DNA from: an uncultured Collinsella sp. | GTDB taxonomy: Bacteria; Actinomycetota; Coriobacteriia; Coriobacteriales; Coriobacteriaceae | Assembly: GCA_900542905.1 (NCBI GenBank) | Contig: UQPF01000004.1 | Coordinates: 1 to 64,000, forward strand | Reading direction: 5' to 3' | Length of the DNA: 64,000 bases | Shown here: positions 8,054 to 17,321 of the stretch, piece after piece | How the letters are laid out: every line of letters starts with the position of its first letter | Numbering within the stretch: position 1 is the first letter of the stretch | Program-made: the position numbers and the translations under genes | Notes under the pieces: model-generated | What the model was told of the DNA's origin: nothing | The model's database searches: none | What the model saw: the letters and a program-made list of their open reading frames with translations, nothing else

Positions 8054-10237
8054 GTGAAGGATTCCGACCTCTCCACAACGGCTGCGCGCGACGCTGCCCG
8101 CATCGTCTGGTTTAAGCGCTACCCCGCCAAGCAGACGCTCATCGCATTTTTGCTCGCGCTGTTGGCGACCACGGCGTTTTCCATCGATCCCTCCCCGGTG
8201 TCGAGCAACGCAGTCTTGGCGATTGACCCCAAAGCCTCGGGCATGCTGTACGTGTGCTACGAGGTGCTCCTCTCGTTTGCCGGCCATACCGACGCGGTCA
8301 TGCTGCTTGCACTTGCCTGTCTGCTCACCTTGCCGTTTCGCTACGTGTTCTTTGGCCGTGGCGACACCTGGCGTCCATCGATCATTCTGCCGTCGCTGTT
8401 CTTCGCCATCTGCATGGTGTTCGGCCGCAGCTACGATCTCACCGACTCGGCCGAGATTGTTCTTGGCGACAAAGCTCGCATCATCTGCGCCTGGATTGGC
8501 GGCGCGGGCTGGATGCTCCTGGCGATCGTTGCCTTCTACCTTGTCTTTGAGTGTCTAGATTGGCTGAGCTCTCGGCGCATCCCGTTTTCCGAAGCGCACT
8601 TTGGCCGCGCATGGCGTGTGACTCACGCCGTGCTCTCGGTCCATCCCTTTGCCGGGCCCTTCCTGGTGCTTATGATCGCCTGGACGCCCACGCTCATCGC
8701 TTCGCTGCCCGGCCTTTTTATGGGAGATACGGGCGCGCAGATTCGCCAGTGGTTCAACTATCCCAACGGCACGAGCGACTACCTGCGCCTACTCAACCCC
8801 AACGTGCTGCTCAACGGGCATCATCCCGTAGTGCACACGGCCATTATCGGCTCGTGCGTTCAGCTGGGGCTTTCGCTGTTCAACAGCGCTAACGCGGGTC
8901 TTGCCATCTACACCTGCGCTCAATTTGTCATCACGGCCGCCTGCATGGCCTATTCCATTTCGTCGCTGCGCAAATTGGGCGTGAGCCTGCCGGTTCGCGG
9001 TGTGATCCTGCTGTTCTTTGCGTTTATGCCGATGTTCTCTAACTACGCGGCGTTGCTCACCAAAGACGTGCTCTTTGCCGACGCGTTTTTGGTGCTGTTG
9101 GTGCAGACCGTCAAGCTCGTGGCATGTGGCTTGCCCCGTCGTGATGCCAATGTCGAGCGAGCGGGCGAGAAAGCCCCCGTGCTCTTTGCGCGCCACGACT
9201 GGCTGCTGCTCGCTCTGGGCGCCATGGGTTCCACGTTTCTGCGCAACGGCGGCCTGGTGTTTCCCCTGGCGGCATGCGTAATCGCGGCGGCGTTTTGCGT
9301 ATGGGACGTGCATGTGGCTCGTCGTGCAGCCAAGCAGACTGGCGCTGCGCCTTCGGGCGCCATCCCGCGTTTCCGCTGGGTTGGCGTTCTCGCGGTGCTC
9401 GCGCTCTGCCTTGCCTCTAATATGTACTTCACCAAGGTCTTTATGCCGGCGCACGACATTACGCCCGGCTCCAAGCGCGAAATCCTTTCGATTCCGTTCC
9501 AGCAGACGGCTCGTTTCGTCCAAAAGCACGACGGCCTCAACTCGGGCGTCAACCCTACGGTTAAGGAGGACGGCACCATCGTGGAGGCACCCTGCGACGG
9601 TTTGGTGACCGACGAAGAGCGCGCCGTGATCGACCGCGTGCTCAAGTACGAGAATCTGGGCCGCCGCTACAACCCCGACAAGTCCGATGCCGTCAAGAAC
9701 TGCTTTAACGAGTACGCCTCGCAGGAGGACATCGATGCCTATTTTGAGGTATGGGTCCAGATGTTTAAGAAGGATCCCGAGTGCTATATTTCGGCGCTTA
9801 TCAATAACTACTATGGTTATTTTTATCCGAGCGCGCGCGATGCCTGGGTCTACAGCACGGCGCGTAGTGCCGAGATCATGGCGCGTCCCGACAACCTCAA
9901 GTACTTCGACTTCCATCCGGTCGATAGCAACGTAGTGCGCTGGTGCGACCACCTGATCAATCTGTACCGTGTGGCGGTGCAGCGCATCCCGTTTATTTCG
10001 CTCACCATGAGCTCGGCCACCTATGTGTGGATCATGATCGCCGTGGTGGTCTACCTGCTGCGTCGTCATTCATGGCGTGCGCTGGCGATCTGGGTGCCGC
10101 TGTTGGGCGTGCTCGCCGTGTGCCTGATTGGCCCGTGCAACGGCTCGACTTACATGCGCTACCTGTATCCGGTCATCGCCTGCATGCCCTTCGCCATCGG
10201 CGCCACCGTCACCCGCAGCGACTTCCTCTGGTTCTAA
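8054..10237 (+). CDS. large polytopic membrane protein, DUF6020-like
   Basis: A 727-residue membrane protein starting at GTG 8054. A short basic N-terminus (FKRYPAK) leads to about 12 hydrophobic helices. A loop after helix 5 or 6 carries GDTGAQIRQWFNYPNGTSD and NGHHPVVHT, motifs shared with the DUF6020 group of glycosyltransferase-like membrane proteins. A long extracytoplasmic section of about 180 residues (around 460-640) follows, and then three C-terminal helices. The overall plan resembles GT-C glycosyltransferases that use lipid-linked sugars, but no donor or acceptor is evident. It could be co-transcribed with lgt. Confidence 0.65.
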   Translation: MKDSDLSTTAARDAARIVWFKRYPAKQTLIAFLLALLATTAFSIDPSPVSSNAVLAIDPKASGMLYVCYEVLLSFAGHTDAVMLLALACLLTLPFRYVFFGRGDTWRPSIILPSLFFAICMVFGRSYDLTDSAEIVLGDKARIICAWIGGAGWMLLAIVAFYLVFECLDWLSSRRIPFSEAHFGRAWRVTHAVLSVHPFAGPFLVLMIAWTPTLIASLPGLFMGDTGAQIRQWFNYPNGTSDYLRLLNPNVLLNGHHPVVHTAIIGSCVQLGLSLFNSANAGLAIYTCAQFVITAACMAYSISSLRKLGVSLPVRGVILLFFAFMPMFSNYAALLTKDVLFADAFLVLLVQTVKLVACGLPRRDANVERAGEKAPVLFARHDWLLLALGAMGSTFLRNGGLVFPLAACVIAAAFCVWDVHVARRAAKQTGAAPSGAIPRFRWVGVLAVLALCLASNMYFTKVFMPAHDITPGSKREILSIPFQQTARFVQKHDGLNSGVNPTVKEDGTIVEAPCDGLVTDEERAVIDRVLKYENLGRRYNPDKSDAVKNCFNEYASQEDIDAYFEVWVQMFKKDPECYISALINNYYGYFYPSARDAWVYSTARSAEIMARPDNLKYFDFHPVDSNVVRWCDHLINLYRVAVQRIPFISLTMSSATYVWIMIAVVVYLLRRHSWRALAIWVPLLGVLAVCLIGPCNGSTYMRYLYPVIACMPFAIGATVTRSDFLWF

Positions 10238-10238
10238 C

Positions 10239-10271
10239 TTGGTGCATTGAGGTCAGGTTTCTTTGCACCAA
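10239..10271. repeat. GGGACAGG-loop hairpin, copy E (degraded)
   Basis: TTGGTGCA (10239-10246) pairs perfectly with TGCACCAA (10264-10271). The loop reads GAGGTCAGGTTT where copy D has GGGGACAGGTTA. It has the same 33-base length as copy D and starts 2 bases after the stop codon of the DUF6020-like gene. Confidence 0.6.
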
Positions 10272-10401
10272 AGGGGGCATCATCACGACGCCTTCATTTT
10301 GGGGTTTATCTCGCAGGCCAGTAGGTATATCATAACGACGTTTGTTTATATTGCCCGAGCATCTGCGCTGGGCTTTAGGTCGAAACCGATAGGAGACACG
10401 T

Positions 10402-11208
10402 ATGTCCGGACACTCTAAGTGGGCCACAACCAAGCATCGTAAGGGCGCGCAGGACGCCAAGCGTTCCGCCCTCTTCTCCAAGCTCAGCCGCAACATCACC
10501 GTTGCTGCCCGTCTCGGCGGTGACCCGCTGCCCGAGAACAACGCCAGCCTCGCCGCTGCCGTTGCCAAGGCCAAGGCTCAGTCCATGCCTAAGGACAAGA
10601 TCAAGTCCGCTATCGACAAGGCTTTTGGTTCGGGCGCCGATGCCGCCGTCTACGAGAACATCGTGTACGAGGGCTACGGTCCCGCCGGTGTCGCCGTCTA
10701 CGTCGACTGCCTGACCGACAACCGCAACCGCACCGCCGCTGATGTCCGTTCCGCCTTCTCCCACGCTGGTGGCAACCTGGGCACCTCCGGCTCCGTCGCC
10801 TTCCAGTTTGAGCGCAAGGGCCAGATCGTCGTCGCCAAGGAGATCCTGGACGAGAACGCCAAGAAGGAGACCATGATCGCCAACGGTGCTGCCGGTGACG
10901 AGGATGAGTTCATGATGGCGATCGCCGAGGCCGGTGGCGAGGACTACGAGGACGCCGGCGAGGAGTGGATCGTCTGGACCGCTGCCAACGACGTCATGGC
11001 TGTTTCCAAGGCGCTCGAGGAGCAGGGCATCCAGGTCAAGGGCTCCGAGACCACCATGGTCCCGACCACCCCGACCGAGGTCTCCGGTGCCGACGCCAAG
11101 AAGGTTCAGCGCCTCATCGACCGTCTTGAGGAGCTCGACGACGTCCAGGACGTCTACAGCACCATGGATATGACCGACGAGGTCATCGCTGCTCTCGAGG
11201 AGGAGTAG
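10402..11208 (+). CDS. yebC: YebC/PmpR family protein (Tac1-type translation/transcription factor)
   Basis: A 268-residue member of the YebC family, described as DNA-binding regulators and, more recently, as factors relieving ribosome stalling at proline-rich stretches. The N-terminus MSGHSKWATTKHRKGAQDAKR is diagnostic. The central (G)YGPAGVAVYVDCLTDNRNRT and the GGNLGTSGSVAFQF segments follow in order. It is about 20-25 residues longer than usual, mainly through an acidic insertion around residues 150-190. The neighbouring zinc-ribbon protein with a Pro-Glu repeat tail is the kind of product such a factor might help translate, but that link is only inference. Confidence 0.92.
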   Translation: MSGHSKWATTKHRKGAQDAKRSALFSKLSRNITVAARLGGDPLPENNASLAAAVAKAKAQSMPKDKIKSAIDKAFGSGADAAVYENIVYEGYGPAGVAVYVDCLTDNRNRTAADVRSAFSHAGGNLGTSGSVAFQFERKGQIVVAKEILDENAKKETMIANGAAGDEDEFMMAIAEAGGEDYEDAGEEWIVWTAANDVMAVSKALEEQGIQVKGSETTMVPTTPTEVSGADAKKVQRLIDRLEELDDVQDVYSTMDMTDEVIAALEEE

Positions 11209-11278
11209 CGCCTGCACGGATTGAGCCGTGCATATCTGGGCATAATGAAGCGAGCATGCAAGCCTCGTGGAATAGATG

Positions 11279-11320
11279 AGCCGGATCCGCGTGCATGAGG
11301 CACCGGACCCGGCTCTTTTA
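11279..11320 (+). terminator. terminator after yebC
   Basis: GAGCCGGATCCG (11279-11290) pairs with CGGACCCGGCTC (11305-11316) with one mismatch and is followed by TTTT. A smaller hairpin (GCACGG/CCGTGC) lies just after the yebC stop. Confidence 0.75.
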
Positions 11321-11325
11321 TAATG
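11320..11325 (+). promoter_or_regulatory. -10 box candidate for the amaP operon
   Basis: A consensus TATAAT overlaps the T-run of the yebC terminator, 50 bases before the amaP start. No good -35 is visible. Confidence 0.4.
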
Positions 11326-11374
11326 ATGCGAATCGTTTTGCATTCTGTGGATCGAGATTTGAAGGGAGCGCCGC

Positions 11375-11920
11375 ATGCGCGTGCTCAAACGAGCCCTAGC
11401 GATCGTGTATCTTGCCGCAGCCGTCGTGGCGCTGGGCACATTAGTCTGCCAGTTTTGGGGACCATATACCTATCGCTTTATGCTGCTGATGCGCGATCCG
11501 TTGCCTCGCATCGTTGTTGCGGCGTGCGGCGGTGTCGTGGCACTCGGCGTGCTCGTGGGTTTCTTCCGTCTGATGTTTGCTCGTCGCGAGCCATCCTGCG
11601 TGCATCCGGCGGGGGAGCGTAATATCGAGGTCACGCTCGCGGCCCTCTCCTCGTGTGCTCGCAGCGCGGCAGAGCGCGACGACCGTGTGATGATCGAGCA
11701 TGTCGAGGCGCGCGTGCAGAGCTCCGACGAATCGCGCGTTCGTTTTAAGGTCGACGCCATCGCGCTCGATGACCGGGACGTGGCCTCCCAAGCTATCGCG
11801 ATGCAGCAACGTATCGAGGAGGCCTGCGACACCATGCTCGGCACGCCGGGCACGACCGCACGCGTTCGTTTTTTGCCGTCCAAGACTACCGTCCAGACCG
11901 TGGAGGTTTCCGGTGAGTGA
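11375..11920 (+). CDS. amaP: AmaP-like membrane anchor of the Asp23 envelope-stress complex
   Basis: A 181-residue protein with two N-terminal membrane helices (about residues 8-28 and 44-66) and a cytoplasmic domain. This is the plan of AmaP, which anchors Asp23 at the membrane in staphylococci. The soluble part carries the alternating pattern IEVTLAALSS and a conserved small-residue pattern weakly related to Asp23 itself. The gene order amaP, DUF2273, asp23 supports the call more than the sequence does. It overlaps the next gene by 8 bases, which suggests translational coupling. Confidence 0.7.
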   Translation: MRVLKRALAIVYLAAAVVALGTLVCQFWGPYTYRFMLLMRDPLPRIVVAACGGVVALGVLVGFFRLMFARREPSCVHPAGERNIEVTLAALSSCARSAAERDDRVMIEHVEARVQSSDESRVRFKVDAIALDDRDVASQAIAMQQRIEEACDTMLGTPGTTARVRFLPSKTTVQTVEVSGE

Positions 11921-12290
11921 TACCAATCAAGACAAGACCGTCCGCACCCCGCGCCTGACCATCGATCAGAGCGCTGCGCCGGCAGGCGAGGTCGTCGATT
12001 CCAAGGTAGAGGGCACCGAGTCGTATGACGCGGTTGCCGACGATTTTGATGAGGCCATGGGTCTCATCAAGGGTACGGGGGCGGCCATCTGGAGCTATGC
12101 CGTCCGTCATCCCAATACCACGCTTGGGGCAGTCGCTGGTTTTGTGCTCGCCGTGCTGGTGCTCACGCTCGGCCTGTGGGATACGCTCGTCATCGCTTTC
12201 TTTGTGCTGATCGGCGCCGTGATCGGCCAGATTCGCGATGGCGAGAACGGGATCGTCAACTTCTTCGGCCGTCTGTTTAGCGGCCGCTAG
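11913..12290 (+). CDS. DUF2273 family small membrane protein
   Basis: Starts at GTG 11913 inside the end of amaP and gives 125 residues. An acidic, disordered N-terminal half of about 65 residues is followed by two closely spaced membrane helices (TTLGAVAGFVLAVLVLTLGL and LVIAFFVLIGAVIGQI) and the basic end FFGRLFSGR. The helices and IGQIRDGE match the DUF2273 family, usually found next to Asp23 proteins. The family norm is 60-80 residues, so the acidic extension is extra. Confidence 0.72.
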   Translation: MSDTNQDKTVRTPRLTIDQSAAPAGEVVDSKVEGTESYDAVADDFDEAMGLIKGTGAAIWSYAVRHPNTTLGAVAGFVLAVLVLTLGLWDTLVIAFFVLIGAVIGQIRDGENGIVNFFGRLFSGR

Positions 12291-12334
12291 TATGTATTCG
12301 ACCGCCGCGTGTGCGGTGGGCATAAGGAGGAACC

Positions 12335-12856
12335 ATGGCTTTTAACACGAAGGTCGATGTGGCCGATACCGAGCCCGAGGCAGACGAGACCGTCGCCGTC
12401 GAGGCCGAGGACGTAACGCTCGAGGATGAGGCGCTTGTCGAGGCCGAGCCCGCCGACGATGCGGACGAGGACGATGAAGATGCGGATGAGTCCGAGGACT
12501 CGCTGACCTATTCCAACGGCGTGATCGAGAAGATCGTTGCCATGGCCACCCGCGAGGTGCCGCACGTCCTGGGCATGAAGGGCAACCTCATGCACTTTGT
12601 GCAGGAGCAGTTTGGTGCCGAGAACCTGACCAAGGGCGTGACGGTCGAGGTCACCGATGACAACCGCGTGGTCGTTAACATTTCCGTCATTATCGAGTAC
12701 GGCGCCTATGCGCCCGCGATTTTCGACGACGTTAAGGCGCGCGTTACCGAGCGTCTTGCCGCGATGACCGGCCTTGAGGTGGCGGGCGTCAACCTGCGCA
12801 TCGAGGATGTCATCACCCCCGAGGAGTACGAGCACCGCACCAACCAGCACGAGTAA
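12335..12856 (+). CDS. Asp23/Gls24 family envelope stress response protein
   Basis: A 173-residue cytoplasmic protein whose C-terminal 120 residues match the Asp23/Gls24 (DUF322) domain: GVIEKIVAMATREVPHVLGM, then VEVTDDNRVVVNISVIIEYG and VKARVTERLAAMTGLEVAGVNLRI. The first 55 residues are extremely acidic (about half Glu/Asp), which is unusual. Asp23 proteins coat the membrane through AmaP and respond to cell-wall stress. AGGAGG precedes the ATG. It is the last gene of the amaP operon, and a repeat hairpin follows its stop codon. Confidence 0.9.
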   Translation: MAFNTKVDVADTEPEADETVAVEAEDVTLEDEALVEAEPADDADEDDEDADESEDSLTYSNGVIEKIVAMATREVPHVLGMKGNLMHFVQEQFGAENLTKGVTVEVTDDNRVVVNISVIIEYGAYAPAIFDDVKARVTERLAAMTGLEVAGVNLRIEDVITPEEYEHRTNQHE

Positions 12857-12857
12857 T

Positions 12858-12888
12858 CTGCCAAAAAGGGACAGGTTTATTTTGGCAG
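12858..12888. repeat. GGGACAGG-loop hairpin, copy B
   Basis: CTGCCAAAA (12858-12866) pairs perfectly with TTTTGGCAG (12880-12888) around AGGGACAGGTTTA. It starts 2 bases after the TAA of the asp23 gene. The whole unit and 12 further bases (GGTTTTATCTGC, ending at 12899) are nearly identical to copy C. Confidence 0.85.
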
Positions 12889-12908
12889 GTTTTATCTGCG
12901 AAAACGTC

Positions 12909-12956
12909 AAACGGTCGGTCACACGGATGTATGTGCGGCCGGCCGTTATTTGTATG
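12909..12956 (+). terminator. terminator after the amaP-asp23 operon
   Basis: AACGGTCGG pairs with CCGGCCGTT (one wobble) across a 20-base loop and is followed by ATTTG. It lies about 50 bases past the asp23 stop and just after copy B. Confidence 0.5.
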
Positions 12957-13063
12957 CCCCCGATGTAGGCATACCGCTCGTCTAACTAGGGGTTGCAATC
13001 GTCGCGTTCCGCGTTACCCTAATGGGCGCATTGTTTCCAAATTGTTAACGAGGGGTTGCCGTA

Positions 13064-14086
13064 ATGGCCGACGAGCACGAAACAGAAAGCAAGGCATGGG
13101 CGATTGAGGCCGCTGCGGCGGAGGCGGCATCGCGTGCTGCCGAGGAGATGCATCGTCCTCCCGTGGTGCCGATGGAGCGCGTGGTCGATCGCACCGATAT
13201 CGAGCGCGGCGAGCGTGCCGGCCAAAAGCGCAGCCAAGAGCCGGGCTTCCCGCGCTTTTTCGCCGAGCTCAATCTGGGCCTGATTCTTACGGCCTTTGCC
13301 ATCGTTGCGTTTAAAACCCCTAATCACTTTGCTTTTGGCGGTACCTCGGGCGTGTCGGTCATTCTTTCCACGCTGTTCCCGACCCTGCCCGTCGGCGTCT
13401 TTATGTGGATTATCAACGCGGTTCTCGTCATCTTGGGCTTTATCTTTTTGGAGCGCAAGGCAATTCTGTGGAGCGTCTTCGCCTCGTTTGCGCTTTCCGC
13501 CTATGTTTCGCTGTTTGAGCTCTTTATCCCGACCGATGTCTCGATGACGGGCGATATGTGGCTCGACCTGTGCTTTGCCGTGATTCTGCCGGCGCTCGGC
13601 AGCGCCATCGTCTTCGATATTGGTGCCTCGACGGGCGGCACGGACATCCTCGCCATGATCCTCAAGCGCCGCACCACGCTCGAGATTGGCCGCGCACTGC
13701 TGTTGGTCGATATCGGTATCGTGACCATCGCGGCCTTTTTGTATGGCCCGCGTGTCGGTCTGTATTGCGTGCTCGGCCTGTTTGCCAAGACGCTTGTGGT
13801 CGACAAGGCCATCGAGAGCATTCACCTTCGTAAGGTCTGCACGGTCATTTGCTCCGAGCCCCTTAAGGTCGAGGAGTTTATCGTCAAGCATCTCAACCGT
13901 ACGGCGACCATCAGCCGCGGCTACGGTGCCTTCTCGGGCAAGTGCGTGACGGTGATTATGAGCGTCCTGAGCCGCCGCGAGGCCGTGCAGCTGCGCCGCT
14001 ACGCGCGCGAGGTCGATCCCGGTGCCTTTATCACGATCGTTGACAGCTCCGAGATCGTCGGCAAGGGCTTCCGCGGAACGAACTAA
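13064..14086 (+). CDS. YitT family membrane protein (DUF161 with DUF2179)
   Basis: A 340-residue protein. An N-terminal cytoplasmic stretch of about 65 residues (Ala/Glu-rich) leads to five hydrophobic helices with the YitT motif GGTSGVSVILST and the DIGASTGGTDILAMIL segment. A C-terminal cytoplasmic DUF2179 domain of about 85 residues follows, including VVDKAIESIHLRKVCTVIC and DPGAFITIVD. YitT proteins are widespread in low- and high-GC Gram-positives, but their substrate is unknown. CGAGGGG precedes the ATG. Confidence 0.88.
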   Translation: MADEHETESKAWAIEAAAAEAASRAAEEMHRPPVVPMERVVDRTDIERGERAGQKRSQEPGFPRFFAELNLGLILTAFAIVAFKTPNHFAFGGTSGVSVILSTLFPTLPVGVFMWIINAVLVILGFIFLERKAILWSVFASFALSAYVSLFELFIPTDVSMTGDMWLDLCFAVILPALGSAIVFDIGASTGGTDILAMILKRRTTLEIGRALLLVDIGIVTIAAFLYGPRVGLYCVLGLFAKTLVVDKAIESIHLRKVCTVICSEPLKVEEFIVKHLNRTATISRGYGAFSGKCVTVIMSVLSRREAVQLRRYAREVDPGAFITIVDSSEIVGKGFRGTN

Positions 14087-14235
14087 CGCGGGTGCGCTCG
14101 TCTAACAATCAAATAACGCCCTGCGCGTTGCAAAAACGTCATCTAGGAGAATTTATCCTCACATTGGGTGATAATGATGACAAGACATCGTTTGCGATCC
14201 AGGTGATTCGCTCAAGATACGAAGGGATGATTTCG

Positions 14236-15549
<1,314 letters not shown>

Positions 15550-15608
15550 CCATGCCGTCTGCCATTTGGGGACGGGGTAGAAATAGTAGAAATAGCGCTT
15601 GAAGAATG

Positions 15609-15644
15609 AGCGGGGGCGGACGTGTCGAAACGTCCGCCCCCGCT
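15609..15644. terminator. bidirectional terminator between convergent genes
   Basis: A perfect 14-bp stem, AGCGGGGGCGGACG (15609-15622) with CGTCCGCCCCCGCT (15631-15644), and an 8-base loop. It lies between the zinc-ribbon gene and the minus-strand amidohydrolase gene. T-runs are short on both sides. Confidence 0.8.
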
Positions 15645-15689
15645 TTGACATCGCGATATGGCTATGACTGCGAGATGCCGGCGAATCGA

Positions 15690-17153
15690 TTACTCGTCGT
15701 GCTTCTCCTCACGGCGTGCAGCAGCGCGTGCGTCGTGGATGCCCTTGATCGCGGCATGGCGAGCCGTTCGGGCATCATGGATGGCGTCGCGAGCCTCGGC
15801 GGTCGTCGCCTTGGCAGAGCGCAACTTGGCGGCCAGATCGGGGTTGGTTTCGGCGACCGCGGTAATCGCGGGGCCGTCGAGCTCCTCTTGCGTGGGCTCG
15901 GCCAAAAAGTCGATAGCATACTGGGCGGCCACCATGGAGCCCTTGGCCAGCACGCTCTCGTCGATCTTGTAGAAGCAGGAATGTTGGGCGTACGTGGCGC
16001 CAATCTTGGGGTTGCGCGTACCTACAAAGGCGAGCACGCCCGGTACGCGACGCAGGTACTCCGAAAAATCCTCGCCCGAAAGCGTGCCGCGATAATGGCC
16101 TTGGCCGGTGGGGCCCAGGCACTTGATTACAGCCTGACGGCAGCGCTCGCTCGAGGCGGCGTCGTTTTCGACCTTGTAGTTGGCGATGGTGTAGTCGGTG
16201 AGCTCTGCCTCGGCGCCCAGAGCTGCCGCGGTATGCTCCACGATGCGGCGCATGAGCTCCGGCATTTCCTCGTGGGTCGAATCGCCGTAGGTGCGCACTG
16301 TGCCGGCGAGGTAGGCCGTGCCGGCGATAACGTTGCGCGCGGTTCCGCCATGCAGCTCGCCGACGGTGATGACGGCCGGCTCGTAGGGGCTGATCTCGCG
16401 CGAAACGATGGTTTGTAGGGCGTTGACAATTTCGGCGGCAACCATGACGGCGTCGTGGCCGCGCTGGGGCATGGCGCCGTGGCATGAGGTGCCGCGGACG
16501 TCGATGCGGAACCAGTCGGTATTGGCCATGCGCGGACCGGGCTCGCAGCTCACGGTGCCGGCGTCGACCTCACTCCAGATGTGCGCGGCATAGGCGCCAT
16601 CGACGCCGTCGAGCACACCCGTGCCGATCATGAGCTTAGCGCCCTGGCCGTTTTCCTCGCTGGGCTGGAAGACGATGCGGACCTCGCCGTGGATGTCGTC
16701 GGTCATATGGCGCAGGATTTGCAGCGTTCCGAGCATCATGGCGATATGGCAGTCGTGGCCGCAGGCGTGCATGCAGCCCTCGTTGACGCTGGCGAACTCC
16801 TCGCCGGTCTGCTCGGTGACGGGCAGGGCGTCGATGTCGGCGCGCAGCAGGATGCGGCGGCGTGGCGTGCCGTCCTCGCGGTAGGCGTCGGGCGCGGTGC
16901 CGCGGAGGGTCGCCACCAGGCCCGTCTTAAGGGGGCGCTCATAGGGGATATTCATGGCGTCGAGCTGGTTGGCGATGTCAGAAGTCGTGCGCTCTTCGGC
17001 GAGGCTCAGCTCCGGATGCTTATGGAAGTGCCGGCGCTGCTTGATGATATAGGGCTCAAACTCGGCGGCGATATCTCGGATGGCCGCGGTGACGTCGTCG
17101 GCCGCGCGAGCCTCGGTCGCCGCCATAATCTGCTGTGCCTTGGTCTTCGTCAT
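15690..17153 (-). CDS. M20 family amidohydrolase (N-acyl amino acid/hippurate hydrolase type)
   Basis: A 487-residue metallohydrolase of peptidase family M20D, expected to split N-acyl or aminoacyl amides. Metal-binding motifs are RADIDALP (104-111), HACGHDCHIAMM (129-140, including Cys131, His133 and His136), PSEENGQGA (164-172) and a late HSCF. The start at 17153 has AAGGAG at a good distance; longer readings upstream overlap the divergent gene. The last ~50 residues, past the normal end of the fold, are a charged Ala/Arg/Glu/His tail (from AKLRSAKATTAE), longer than in typical members. Confidence 0.85.
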   Translation of the reverse strand: MTKTKAQQIMAATEARAADDVTAAIRDIAAEFEPYIIKQRRHFHKHPELSLAEERTTSDIANQLDAMNIPYERPLKTGLVATLRGTAPDAYREDGTPRRRILLRADIDALPVTEQTGEEFASVNEGCMHACGHDCHIAMMLGTLQILRHMTDDIHGEVRIVFQPSEENGQGAKLMIGTGVLDGVDGAYAAHIWSEVDAGTVSCEPGPRMANTDWFRIDVRGTSCHGAMPQRGHDAVMVAAEIVNALQTIVSREISPYEPAVITVGELHGGTARNVIAGTAYLAGTVRTYGDSTHEEMPELMRRIVEHTAAALGAEAELTDYTIANYKVENDAASSERCRQAVIKCLGPTGQGHYRGTLSGEDFSEYLRRVPGVLAFVGTRNPKIGATYAQHSCFYKIDESVLAKGSMVAAQYAIDFLAEPTQEELDGPAITAVAETNPDLAAKLRSAKATTAEARDAIHDARTARHAAIKGIHDARAAARREEKHDE

Positions 17154-17321
17154 AGTCGATTTGCTCCTTGCTGGGTTGATCGCAAAATCGTACAGGCTCT
17201 CTCCAGTATGCCACCTGCCGCTAGGGCTGGTAAAGTTGCCGTTTGCCGCTTGGGGTTTTGTTACAAGGGCGGGGGAGTACACTCGGGGGTGTTGAATTTC
17301 CTGCCAGAGATGGGGATGCCC

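Noticed and set aside
15561..15600. TTTGGGGACGGGG after the zinc-ribbon gene as a hairpin-family member
   Set aside because: The loop-like core is similar, but the flanks form only a weak ATTT/AAAT pairing.
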